Positions 10,309 to 21,400 of a stretch of DNA of 64,000 nt are shown here, one piece after another. A program made the translations under genes and the position numbers. Position 1 is the first letter of the stretch; each line of letters opens with the position of its first letter. The stretch is from Saccharomycopsis phalli (Eukaryota; Ascomycota; Saccharomycetes; Ascoideales; Saccharomycopsidaceae), in NCBI GenBank assembly GCA_020342235.1, contig CP073212.1:1860001-1924000 (forward strand), written 5' to 3'. Below the pieces are notes generated by a model, which saw only the letters and a program-made list of their open reading frames with translations, did not search any database and had not been told where the DNA came from.

Positions 10309-11531
10309 AAGTTGGCTTTGTATACAATTTTGCATTTGAGCATTAGTTTCAATCTGTTAATGTAACCAATACAATATTTACAAATGTAGAAAAATCATGT
10401 TTGGAATTGTTCATTTTGATACTAATCCAGTCTTTTATTCTTACAAGGACAGACTAATTTCCTTTTCCATTCTAATGTGCACATATCAGCTTTAATTAGA
10501 AGGTTTGCCTGGATTTATGAGGCTTAAGCCCAAGGGCATTGTTTGAGTATATTTATTTAGTCGGCTCTGGTTTGTTTTCTTAGATTAAGTTGAATAACCA
10601 GAGAAATCGGTAAACTGATTTTTGGACCAATCCATAGCTATACTCCACAAATTGATATTCTATTTTTATACTAAACACCAAATATGGGGTATTAGCATCC
10701 TTAATGTATGCAGCTGGTGCCTCGTAGCTACTGTCGATCATGAAGAAGTCACGTGCAATATGTTACCTGTATACTGCAACTTTATGGATCTGAATCACTT
10801 GAGTCACATGGCTAAAGAGATGGTATTGGCTGAGCCATAATATATATACGGTAATCATATTGTAGACATGAGTGCCAGGTGTTTTGAATTACAGGCAAAT
10901 GTATAGTTATTTTATTAGGATGTATCCTAGTTGTATTACAAGAATGCTGTACAGACATGTATACAAGTGGATCGGAGTACACGTCTCATGACGAAATATG
11001 AATAGCAAAAAGGCCAGCAAATCAGACAATGAAAAATTGCAGCAACATAAAGCTTTGAGAGAAAAGCATATAGTATGGTACTAAAAAACAAACCAAGCAC
11101 TAGACATGAGTCATGATCACGGGATCGTGTCAACTCCAGATTTTGTCCTGGAAATTGGCACGACATTTTGTCCTGGAAATTGGTGCAAGACTACGCCATT
11201 GTAAGAAACCTTCATTAATTTGATAATTGCACTGACGTCCGGCCACTTTCCGACGCCCGATAACCCGCAATGGGTTCGTTGAGAAGTACCCCACATTTCA
11301 CCTTCCCTCACGGGAACATAGAAAACACCTTCTGTGACCGCACAACCAGCAAAACACGCCATTTAGAAAATCCTCGGCGGGACCATTGACACCCTGGTTC
11401 AATTTCCCGCACTTGCAACACCTGTAATAGTCGTTGATTGGCATTGTAGAAAATGTCTTGCAGTGAAAAACTTATAGTGGCAATAGTGGAAGGTGCGTGT
11501 ATGCAAGCACGTATCCAAGGGGATTTCGGAT
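10309..11531. other. Intergenic spacer between convergent USO1 and YHC1
   Basis: Both neighbours end into this 1.2 kb gap, so no promoter is required for them. A TCACGTG box at 10749-10755 and a 23-bp direct duplication containing CCAATTTCCAGGACAAAAT (about 11140-11187) are the only structures noted. A minus-strand frame of 81 codons (11117-11362) resembles nothing I know and is not called. Confidence 0.5.
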
Positions 11532-12209
11532 CTATCTAGAATAGTAGTTGTTACGTTTTTGGCCATAACTCTTCTGGCCATATCCATACCCACCCCCATG
11601 TCCATTTCCATGGCCATTTCCATATCCATTTCCATGGCCATTTCCCCCTCCGCCTTTGCCATAGCTCCGTTCCCTAAAGTTTCGCTCTTTCCTCTGGTAC
11701 TGGTTATTTCGAGGCTGGTGCCCTGACTTCCTCGTTGAGTTGGTGCTTGTATAATTGTACTTGCCCAACTTCGGGCCGCTTCCCAAAGTCACATTTTTCA
11801 CTGCCGGTCGCTTTGGAGCGTCCGAAAACGCGTCACTATATCTCAAGACGCTAGGTGGCGGGTTGGGCATCTTGCTCAACACTGGTGGACATCCCAATAC
11901 ATTATTTTCAATGACACTATACACATTCTCCAAAAGGCTTGGATCCGTCTCCTCTGGCTCTTCCTGTTCGCCGTCTTCCGTCACCACAATCTTTGGCTTC
12001 GGTGCTCCAGGCGCACCTTTGTAAACATCATCCATTGTCACCATATGAACATAGTCGCCATAATTCCACGACCCTGACAGCTTGGCCTGAGACTCATAGT
12101 AGTCGCTGACAAACTTGATGTGCTTCTTTCCTAAAAGATGTGATTTTCGTACCGAAGTCGAGTCGTGTTCAAGACAAGACTGACAGTATTCGCAATAGTA
12201 CCGAGGCAT
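11532..12209 (-). CDS. YHC1: U1 snRNP C protein (U1-C)
   Basis: The 225-residue product opens with the invariant U1-C matrin-type zinc finger: MPRYYCEYCQ with Cys6, Cys9, His24 and His30 as zinc ligands, then VRKSHLLGKKH. U1-C stabilises pairing of U1 snRNA with the 5' splice site during commitment-complex formation. The middle (about 65-150) is lineage-specific and contains PPPSVLRYSDAF. The last 70 residues are basic and Gly/Asn/His-rich (GNGHGNGYGN-type repeats, then YGYGQKSYGQKR), which suggests an RNA-binding low-complexity tail not present in S. cerevisiae Yhc1. The start ATG at 12209 is fixed by the finger, which must begin at the N terminus. Confidence 0.95.
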   Translation of the reverse strand: MPRYYCEYCQSCLEHDSTSVRKSHLLGKKHIKFVSDYYESQAKLSGSWNYGDYVHMVTMDDVYKGAPGAPKPKIVVTEDGEQEEPEETDPSLLENVYSVIENNVLGCPPVLSKMPNPPPSVLRYSDAFSDAPKRPAVKNVTLGSGPKLGKYNYTSTNSTRKSGHQPRNNQYQRKERNFRERSYGKGGGGNGHGNGYGNGHGNGHGGGYGYGQKSYGQKRNNYYSR

Positions 12210-13647
12210 GGTCTGGTGGGAAATTTAATCAGCCATGTACTTTTGAGTGCGCAAAGACCAGGGGTGCGCGCAAGGTTTTGCAGTGCGTGACTGTGAACGG
12301 GATGGGTTAAAGCATCGTAGGGAGACTTTTGATTAAGCTAGAAAGCAGGGGATTTACTGTTGTAGAGTTGGTGTGACAAGAGTGGTTGCCAGAGCGTAGT
12401 TTTTTGCGTTGTTCAAATTGCATGTTGGTTGACAAAGTTGACTTGCACCATGCACTTTTAATAGAATCTGAAATATTAATATGAAGGAGTCTTGAATATT
12501 TTCATTTAGTTGCATTTCACTAAAATGGGGTTTGATATATCCAATGTAGCAAATATTTGATGGGTACAGGATAATTTTACATACACTTGGAATGCCACGA
12601 TTGTATTTCATGAATGTTGGACGGGACTTGACATTAACTACAAAGGAGAGATGCCATCTATTCCAAAGAAGCACACTATTTGATAGCAACTACTTTGAAC
12701 TAAATAACTTCCAATTTCCCTTGGTACAATAAATGGCCAAGTTCCTGGGTGTTATTTGCTTTTCTACGTTCCATTCTACACAAGAGGTGAACCCCAGATG
12801 AATCATTTCCTATTGTCAAGAGACTTTCACCAAATTATTGTATACACAGATACTTTTTACGTATTTTCTTGCACAAGGGTATTTCGCCAACTTGTACACA
12901 AATTACCAGACCTCGTGTAATACAAGTTACCAGACCTCGTATAATAAAAAGATTTTTCACCTCCCTTGGTAACTACCCAATTTCTTATTCTTACAATTTT
13001 TCCATCTTTTTTATCCCTTGTGCGTCCCGTTGTATCCGTTGTGTGTCTTGTTTTATCCATTGTGCATTTTATCATGCTTCATTGCTGAAACAACCAGGTT
13101 GAAAGAAAAGTGATTCCAACAAGACATACCTCTTGTCTACAAAGTTTAATCCTCTTTTAAGTATAATATTCAGACTGTCCTTTGAATAGTCAAGTGAATA
13201 TATTTTAGCCATTTCACCAACTCTTACACCGGTTATTACACAGACCTCGTCCATCTCCAACATCAGAATCAATAGCCCAATAATTTAAATACCCGAGTTA
13301 TTCTCGGCAGCATCAAGAATCTCCATTTGAAATAATTCCTACTGAATAAATTCACACATTCAGAGTATACAGTGTAATTACAATGTAGCCACGGAATACG
13401 CTAAGCAAAATTTTAATCCTATACATAGGCAAGTAACTCCAGAAGTGATTCGACACGTTACATTAAAAAACAAATACGGCACAAGGCAATATCTTGCTAA
13501 ATTGTAGCACGTCACAACTGTTTTCTGTAGACAGGATAGTTTGACATCCAGGCATTCATCACGTGACACAGAAAGGCACGGAATGCGATTAGGCCGAATG
13601 GGACTGTATAACAGTATCAGAATTGAAACCATCAATGTCGGTTAGAG
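12210..13647. other. Intergenic spacer between divergent YHC1 and ULS1
   Basis: This 1.4 kb AT-rich spacer holds the promoters of YHC1 (left) and ULS1 (right). It includes two close copies of ACCAGACCTCGT (about 12905-12942), a GT-rich stretch of TCCNTTGTG repeats at 13010-13075, and a TCACGTGA box at 13559-13566, 82 bp before ULS1. No gene or tRNA is supported. Confidence 0.5.
13559..13566. promoter_or_regulatory. TCACGTGA box upstream of ULS1
   Basis: A palindromic Cbf1/Pho4-type E-box lies 82 bp upstream of the ULS1 ATG. The same octamer lies 79 bp upstream of the right-hand acetyl-CoA synthetase gene. The binding factor is inferred. Confidence 0.4.
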
Positions 13648-16600
13648 ATGATTGAATATGGAATAGGAGAAGATTATGCAAACAATTCGGACAGTTCGAT
13701 TGAGTTTTTGGAGTACAACGAGCTAAATAAGGGCGACAGTTTCGGGGAAGAAGGTAGAAAAGAGGAAAGGGTGATTGATTTGGATGAGGCAGTAGAGGAG
13801 CTTAATCGCGAGGTTGATGTGGAAGGGAATTTACGTGAAATGGAGGACTTGTTGCGGGGAAAAGAGGGAGAGATTGATATGGCAAATGGGTCGAATATAA
13901 ATGAAATGAGCATGGATGTGGTGAATGAGAAAGAGAGTGAGATGAATGGGAAAGAGAGTAAAAAGGAGAGCGAGATAGAGAGTGTGGCGGAGGATATAAG
14001 TGAGATGGAGGTGGATTATGTAAATAGAGGAAATGTGGGAAAACAAAGGAATGCGGATAGAACAAAGAAAAAGCGGGAATCAGAATTGAAAATAATCACA
14101 AACTCGCAAGGACTTTATCAGGTGATTGAAGTTGAACCATCTGGTGACGAAGCTCTGGATTATGACAGAGAAGAGGTCAAGGACGATTTAAGTACAAATG
14201 GAGTGAATGGAGTGAATGGAGTGAATGGTGTGAATGGTGTGAATGGTGTGAATGGTGTGAATGTAATGAGTGGAGGAATAAATGGAGTAAATGGAATGAG
14301 TGGAGGAATAAATGGAATGAGTGGAGGAATAAATGGAATAAATGGAACGAGTGGAGGAATAAATGGAATGAATGGGATACATACAAACAGAGACAGTTAT
14401 AACAACATCCCCCAGATAGATAAAAACAATGGAATTGAACACAACATAAACCAGAGGACCGATACATTCATGCCTCAGCAATACATTGTTCCAAAACAGT
14501 CCGCCTCTGTTATTGACCTCACGGAAGACGACCCTGAAGTACAAAGCACCAGCCAGCCCGAAATACAAATCATGGGCCAGACCGAAGTACCTGAAGTACA
14601 GCCCGAAGTACAACTCACAGGACAGTCGCACGACAACTCGTTCCAGGAAATGCCACCTAGCCAAAGTTTCCCCAATTACAACAACCCAGTTCCCCTCTTG
14701 CCTGGAATGTCCCATGGCGCAGTTGATCTGGTCACCTTGAGAAGATTGGCTGGAAATTTGCGGCAGAGGATCGCCAAGGCAGAGGAAGATTTGCGGATCA
14801 AGACAAAACGGCTGGAAAAGTTGGCCGCTGACCGTGAGAAGTTTTCTCTTGAACTCCGTCACTTGGCAACGACTTCTGTCACCCATGACACCCGTGACTT
14901 GGTGCGACAGCGGATTGGAGCCGTTCGAGCGAAATTCGACGACTACAGCGCGCGGATTGCCAACATTGTCGAAATGAGACAGATGCTAGTGCGGAAGATC
15001 CAGCAGTGGCAGAGTTTTGTGGGTCTTATCTACTCCCAGCCAGTATACGCGTCTGAAGTGTTGCAGCAGGTCCGCAGCCGGAACCAGGCGGCTCTGGCGG
15101 GTCACTACGGGCGGGACATGCCCGGAATTGCGCCTGGGACCGGCCCGGGGATGGGGCCGGAGATGGAATCCGGGCCTGACGACGTGGATTTGGGCGCATT
15201 GTTGGAGAACATCCAGCCTGAGCAGGAGCTTCTGAAGGATGTGGTGGACACGCCGAAACAGTTGAACATCAAGCTTCTTCCACACCAGCGGCTTGGACTC
15301 GACTGGTTGCTCAAGATGGAAAAGAAGTCGGCCAAAGGAGGGATTTTGGCAGACGACATGGGGTTGGGAAAGACCGTACAGGCGATCTCGTTGATCTTGA
15401 GCCATCCTGGAAAACCGACATTGGTGGTGACTCCCGTGGCACTTTTGCGACAGTGGGAGTCCGAGATTGAAAGTAAGATCCACCGGGACTTCCAGTTGAG
15501 GCTGTATGTGTACCACAGCTCCAACCGTTTAAACTCGTTCAAGGATCTCACGCAATACGACGTGGTTCTCACCAGTTATGGCACGTTATCGTCGGAATAC
15601 AAGAATCATTTTGGCCGGGCGTTGCAGAGTGCAGCACAAACAAAGAACTCCAGCATTCTTGTGGACTACAGTGCTGGTGGAGATAAGTACAAGTCGCCAT
15701 TCTACAGCAAGGAGACGGTGTTCCATCGCGTGATTCTTGACGAGGCGCACTTGATCAAAAACAAGTTGACGTTGGCATCCAAATCCTGTGCGCTTCTCCA
15801 GTCCAAGTACCGGCTCTGTCTCTCGGGGACTCCCATGCAAAACAGCGTTGACGAGTTGTATTCGTTGCTCCGATTTCTCCGCATCAAGCCCTATCTGGAG
15901 GAGCGAAAGTTCCGCTCCGAGATCCTGATTCCGCTCCGCAGGTCCATGAACCGGGATAAGGAACGTGAAAACGACGGCAGACCAGACTGGGACAGGGAAC
16001 GTGAAGTTGCCGGCAGAGAACGTGAAAAAGCTGGCCGGGACGCACTCACAAAGTTGCAGATCTTACTCAAGGCGATTCTACTTCGGCGCACGAAAAAGTC
16101 GACCATCAACAACCGGCCGATATTGCAGCTTACTGAGAGGGAAGTGCACCGGGACCTTGTGACACAACCTGGGGACGAAAGTGAGTTCTACGATGCACTA
16201 GCCATGCGGGTTCAAAAGGCGGCGAAGAAGTTGCTTGACCAGGAAACCGTCGGGAACTATTCATCGGTGTTGACATTGTTGCTACGGCTTCGCCAGGCTT
16301 GCGACCACAGTTTTCTTGTGCGCATTGGAGACATGATTCTGAACGAAACCTGGCTGCAAGATTTGGGCAGTCTGTCTGCTGGAGATTGGCGAATAGCCGC
16401 AGAGACCTGCCGGAAGTTTGGCGAACCAGTGCACCAGGCAGTGGAAGATAACTTGAAGAGCGGAGAAGCCGCATGTCCTCTTTGTGGGGAGTTGCTCATC
16501 CCCAGAGACTCGCTTGTGATATATCCGTGTGGCGACACTATGTGTTGCGAATGCTTGGAGACGTTTTACCAGAACTTTGAGCAGGATGAGAACTACAAGT

Positions 16601-17322
16601 GTTGCACATGTTCGCGCCTGGTGAAGAAAAGCGACATTGTCTCGTACAAGATCTTTGACAAAGTGTTGAACCAGAAAATGGGCGACGAGGAATTGCACAA
16701 GTCGGCATTCTCCAATGTGAATATTAACGAGAAGAAGCTGCAGGTATTGGCTGCGCTTCTCAAGGCACAGGAAAACCGCTTGAATCCATCTGGCAAGATG
16801 CTCAGGAGCATGGAGCTCATCAAGGAGATATTTTCCCGCAGCGAGGACGACAAGATTATCATTTTCAGCCAGTTCACTACGTTCTTCGACTTATTTGGCA
16901 TTCTCTTGAAGCAGGAACGGATCGAGTTTCTACGGTACGATGGCTCCATGACCATGGACCATCGGAACGACACCGTGAATGAGTTTTATGAAAACTCCTC
17001 AAAGCGCGTGCTTCTCATTTCGCTCAAGGCCGGTAACGTGGGTTTAACATTAACCTGTGCGTCGCATGTGATCCTTATCGACCCGTTCTGGAACCCATAT
17101 GTCGAGGAGCAGGCCATGGACAGAGTTCACCGGATTGGTCAATTGAAAACCGTCCATGTGTACCGGTTGCTAGTCAAGGGTACGGTGGAGGATCGGATCA
17201 TGGAGTTGCAAGAAAGAAAGAAGGAAATTGTCGAGGGGGCTTTGAACGAGAAGGGATTCAAGAAGATATCACTGTTGGGAAGAAGAGAGTTGCGATATTT
17301 GTTTGGTATTGGTGGGTTATAG
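13648..17322 (+). CDS. ULS1: Uls1-type Swi2/Snf2 ATPase with SIMs and RING
   Basis: The 1224-residue product has the layout of Uls1 (Ris1), a SUMO-binding Snf2-family translocase with a RING. Two SUMO-interacting motifs are visible: VIDLDEAVEEL (42) and the classic VIDLTEDD (288). Helicase motif I (DDMGLGKT, near 568), the DEAH box (near 698) and motif VI (DRVHRIGQ, near 1159) are intact. A RING lies between the lobes at 943-989. Absence of a HIRAN domain and the sequence GGILADDMGLGKTVQ favour Uls1 over Rad5 or Rad16. The RING has Asp963 (CGDTMC) where zinc-binding His is usual. An Asn-Gly-rich minisatellite encodes residues about 184-245. The family acts on SUMOylated chromatin proteins in the nucleus. 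Confidence 0.9.
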   Translation: MIEYGIGEDYANNSDSSIEFLEYNELNKGDSFGEEGRKEERVIDLDEAVEELNREVDVEGNLREMEDLLRGKEGEIDMANGSNINEMSMDVVNEKESEMNGKESKKESEIESVAEDISEMEVDYVNRGNVGKQRNADRTKKKRESELKIITNSQGLYQVIEVEPSGDEALDYDREEVKDDLSTNGVNGVNGVNGVNGVNGVNGVNVMSGGINGVNGMSGGINGMSGGINGINGTSGGINGMNGIHTNRDSYNNIPQIDKNNGIEHNINQRTDTFMPQQYIVPKQSASVIDLTEDDPEVQSTSQPEIQIMGQTEVPEVQPEVQLTGQSHDNSFQEMPPSQSFPNYNNPVPLLPGMSHGAVDLVTLRRLAGNLRQRIAKAEEDLRIKTKRLEKLAADREKFSLELRHLATTSVTHDTRDLVRQRIGAVRAKFDDYSARIANIVEMRQMLVRKIQQWQSFVGLIYSQPVYASEVLQQVRSRNQAALAGHYGRDMPGIAPGTGPGMGPEMESGPDDVDLGALLENIQPEQELLKDVVDTPKQLNIKLLPHQRLGLDWLLKMEKKSAKGGILADDMGLGKTVQAISLILSHPGKPTLVVTPVALLRQWESEIESKIHRDFQLRLYVYHSSNRLNSFKDLTQYDVVLTSYGTLSSEYKNHFGRALQSAAQTKNSSILVDYSAGGDKYKSPFYSKETVFHRVILDEAHLIKNKLTLASKSCALLQSKYRLCLSGTPMQNSVDELYSLLRFLRIKPYLEERKFRSEILIPLRRSMNRDKERENDGRPDWDREREVAGREREKAGRDALTKLQILLKAILLRRTKKSTINNRPILQLTEREVHRDLVTQPGDESEFYDALAMRVQKAAKKLLDQETVGNYSSVLTLLLRLRQACDHSFLVRIGDMILNETWLQDLGSLSAGDWRIAAETCRKFGEPVHQAVEDNLKSGEAACPLCGELLIPRDSLVIYPCGDTMCCECLETFYQNFEQDENYKCCTCSRLVKKSDIVSYKIFDKVLNQKMGDEELHKSAFSNVNINEKKLQVLAALLKAQENRLNPSGKMLRSMELIKEIFSRSEDDKIIIFSQFTTFFDLFGILLKQERIEFLRYDGSMTMDHRNDTVNEFYENSSKRVLLISLKAGNVGLTLTCASHVILIDPFWNPYVEEQAMDRVHRIGQLKTVHVYRLLVKGTVEDRIMELQERKKEIVEGALNEKGFKKISLLGRRELRYLFGIGGL
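14197..14380 (+). repeat. In-frame minisatellite in ULS1 (Val-Asn-Gly / Ser-Gly-Gly-Ile)
   Basis: About seven 9-bp units (GGAGTGAAT type, encoding GVN) are followed by longer units encoding NGMSGGI-type repeats. The array lies between the two SUMO-interacting motifs in a region predicted to be disordered, so copy-number change should be tolerated. Confidence 0.9.
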
Positions 17323-18429
17323 TGACTGGGTAGAGGTGACGAATTACGATTGATTGGGTCTAGTGAATTGATAATACTGGATATTTGAAATTGAAATTGG
17401 ACAGGAAAATTACAATTGGACAGGGAATTTGCAATTCGATATATGATTGTGTTTGTTATAATGGATAATCACGGACAACTTCCACAGAAATGTGATTTTA
17501 CTGCCGTGCTAGAAAAAATAATCGCAGTATAATCACCAGTGTTTCATTGCCATGAAATGATTGCCAAAGACCAATTAACCATTTCGATATTGAGTCGGGC
17601 ATATTTCATTTGATAAAGGGAAGCAATAGGTATGATTCTCAGCATCTAGGTCAATCATGCCTGAGTTTACTCTTGTTATCAATTCTTTAGCACAATAACC
17701 GGCTAATATTAAGGAATATAATAATATTTGTATATTAATCTACGAAACTGAATAATAATGGCTATACTAATCATAACAATACTATTCTGTATGTTGGTCT
17801 GGTTGGAAGTATATTTTGCAGTGTCTAAATTGACTATTCACATGAAAATTTGTCCAGAATGTTTAATCAATGTATCAATGTCTATCAAAATAACTTTAGA
17901 ATGTGCTTGACTGATTATCCATGTATTATTACACGAGATGGAATTATTAAAAGCCAGAGGAAAGTATCAGATCAAAGAAATGGTCAAAGAAATAGATTAT
18001 GATTACAAGTAATGTGTATATTCTTTTCAAGTAACATTTTCCATGGTGCAAATGGTAGATTATAATTGCACTCCTCATTGCACAACCCAGAATTGCAAGT
18101 CATTCCAGACTATTCCAGACTATTACAAAATACTCATGGAGAATTGCCATTTACATCACCAGGAAACGCTTATTGTGAAATATTTTACACTGCAACTCCA
18201 CGCGACGATAACCTGACTTTGAAACGACAAAAGTAGATGAAAAATAATCCGGAATTAAATGACAACAATTTCCAGTTTCCACGCCCCGAGCATTTTTTCC
18301 GTCTATCTGAAACCTCGTACCTTTGATGTATTCCATTCTACAGTCTGTATGGCGACGTATACTCATGTATATTAATCACTGTACCTCAACGTATCGTGTT
18401 GCCAAATATTTTCGTAGGCTTGCGGCTCA
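17323..18429. other. Intergenic spacer between ULS1 and RIF1
   Basis: This is 1.1 kb of AT-rich sequence with no supported gene. A short duplication of ATTCCAGACT lies near 18100-18125. The RIF1 promoter must lie at its right end. Confidence 0.5.
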
Positions 18430-21400
18430 ATGGGCAAAAAGGGAGGAATAAATACGAGGAAAAGAAGCAGGCGGATAAAGGAAGAAGTCAATGAGGATGA
18501 AACTGAAGAGATAACTACGGAGGAAATGAGCGAGCGGCGACGTAGAGCTTTAAAGAGAGAGCAGGAGAAGGAGAAGGAGCGAGAAGCTGAGTTGGAGAAG
18601 GAGCAGCAAATTAAGGAGGAAAAGGAGAGTGAAGAGAGGAAAATCAGAGATGAGAAGAAGGTGAAGAAGGAAAAGAGGGGAGTTAAGAGGGAAAGGAAGA
18701 AGGTGGAGGAGGATGAAGCGAGTGGCTTGAAAACACAAGAGAAACGGACAAAGAGGGTTTCAAGGAAGACTCAAATGGACAGCAATGGATCAAAAGATGA
18801 AGTGAGAAAGGATCCACAGAAGGAATTACAAAAGGAGCTGAGAAAGAGGTCCCGAAAAGAAAGGGAAAAGAAGGAAGAGTTGGAGAAAGAAAAGTTGAAG
18901 AAGGAAGAGTTGGAGAAAGAAAAGTTGGAGAGGGAAGAGTTAAAGAGGGAAGAGTTAAAGAGGGAAGAGTTAAAGAGGGAAGAGTTAGAGAAAGAAGAGT
19001 TAGAAAAAGAAGAGTTGAAGAAGGAATTGAAACAAGAAGAGTCAAAGAGCAAATCAAAAAAGAGACTAAAGAGAGGAATACCGAAGGAGGAACCAGAGTT
19101 AGAGACAAAGTTGGAGCCAAAGGTAGAATCAAAAGTAGAACCAAAGTTAGAACCAAAGTTAGAGCCAAAAGATTCTAGAGTATCAAAAACAAACTCAAAA
19201 AAATCAAAGACATTGGTCAAATCCCCTGACAAATCATCATATTCAGACTCGCCCAAAGACTCTGAAGAATTGGAAGAATCATCCGACAAACTAATAAAAG
19301 ATCACAATGCACCAAAGCTAAAATCACAAATCAATGATTCAGCCAATATAATAAAGGTGAATAGCTCTTTCAAGAAAATTGTGGTCATTGAGCCAAAAAC
19401 TACACTTGATCATGACGATAATGACATTGAAATGGTTGCAAGCATTTCAGAGCAAAGTACAATAGCCATGGAAAATTTAGTCTCCAAAGATATAAATGCC
19501 CTTGGGGATATAAAAGCCATGGGAAATATCTTCAACTCACAAACCGAAATCCCTGCTACTATCTTGGAGCCCCTCCCTGTTTCTCCTCTCAAGTCGCTTA
19601 AAAAAAAGGTGGCATTTAACGAGCAGATTGAGCCCCGATCAAAGTCCCCTTCCAAAGTCCCGTCGCCACTTAAACCTATTCTTAAAATTTCCGAAGAGGT
19701 TGAGAATACCACTCTTTCAACAAGACTAGAGTTCCGACACCCAGGGGACATTGTTCAGGTCAGCAACGGTCCTGAGTCCTTACAGGTGATCAATAGTATT
19801 CTTGAGCAACTAAAGGCGGATGAGAACCCACGGAAGTTCGAGTTGTATGCCCTGCTTAACCCGCTATTAACCAAGGACAGGTTTCCTGAGTTGAAGCCTG
19901 TGCTTCTAAAATACATCTCTGAAATCGTGCGGTGTGTGAACCGGGATATCAATATTAAAGAAGGCAATGCATTCAACAGCAGAATCATCAGTCAGTGTTT
20001 GAAATTCTATGCATATATTGCCTCAAAGCACCTGCTCATTGCCCATTTTGATCCTGTAAACACTCAGCAGATATTTCAAAGGATCTCCGACTTGCTTCAG
20101 AATGGCAACCTGAAGGCGATCCATCTGGCTTGCCTCTATATTTTCCGGACCCAGAAGGTCTTGGAGGCACAAATGTTTGCCAAACAGCACGCACGAATCT
20201 TTCTAAGCCAGGACACAAAGGAATCAATGGTCCAAGCCCTTCTTCATTGCAAAGAATTTGACTCCAAGACCGTGATAGCAGAAAAAATATCAGCAATGGA
20301 AAGCCTAGTACGGACAATGAGCCCTGAAACCTTGGCCAAATTCAGCAGTCAGTGGTTCTATGTGTTGTTTGAGGCCTTATTCAACTGCACAAAATTCAAG
20401 CCTTTGGCGGAAAAGGTCATCAGCGGAGTGATTGAGATTTTGCGAGAGAGCCTGAGTGCATTGGCAAAGAAAAGCAATGCCAAGTTCAATGTGTACAGTT
20501 TCTTGTGCGAGACGTTGTTGGAAATTGAGGGAAATGAGGAATATGCTATTGACACGTTGATTGCATATCTCAAATTCTTGATAGAATCTGATCGCAAACA
20601 ACAGGCCCAGGACATTTGGCAGTATGTCACGATTCTTATCAACCACAAGTTGGCTGGATTCACGCTTGAGAAATGGAACAAGATCTACGATTGGGTTGCT
20701 ATTTTCCAGTACAAGTCTGAGTTGAGTTTCTGGCGATATTTGATCGACCAGACTGCAAGAAATATCGTCGAGTCTGTGGTTTCCAATAAGCCATACGATG
20801 CTTCCTTGAAGTTGCTAACTCTTATTGCCCATGGCCACCCTAGTCTCCGGACGCCTATTTTCAGCGGAATATGTCTGTTGTTTTTTAAGGAGTGGCAAAA
20901 GGATCAAAACCACAGAACTAGTGTGGGATACGGTGAGATGTTACATTTTTTGATCACAGGCCCAGAGGCATGTAAGGCGTTCCAGAATGCGTTGGAACGA
21001 TCTGGGCATCCTCTGGACTTGCTAGCGGACAGATTTGATGTTGTTATTGAGGTTGTGCGGAAAAACTGCGACTTTCCTACCTACGTTTCGATTTTGGAAA
21101 GTCTCATGGGCAAATTGAGCCGCAGAAATACAGATTTGTACGGAAAGTTGACTGGCTTGCTTGTTGAAATCATTGACAGGCACCCTGATATTTCTTTAAA
21201 CGGTCTTGTTGTGAACTATTTACAATTAGTTCCCGTGGAGACGGTGTCATGTGAGCAGCTTGTGTTTTTGGGACTGTATTTTGAAAATGACTGTGTCAAT
21301 AAACTAAGAGCGACGGCTAGTGTCTCGTTGTCAAAGCAGATGAAATTGTACGAGACTCTAGTGCGTTTTTTACCCAAGGATACCGCTTTGTTGCACTATG

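Noticed and set aside
11117-11362. 81-codon minus-strand frame in the USO1-YHC1 gap
   Set aside because: It has an ATG but spans a 23-bp DNA duplication and shows no family resemblance.
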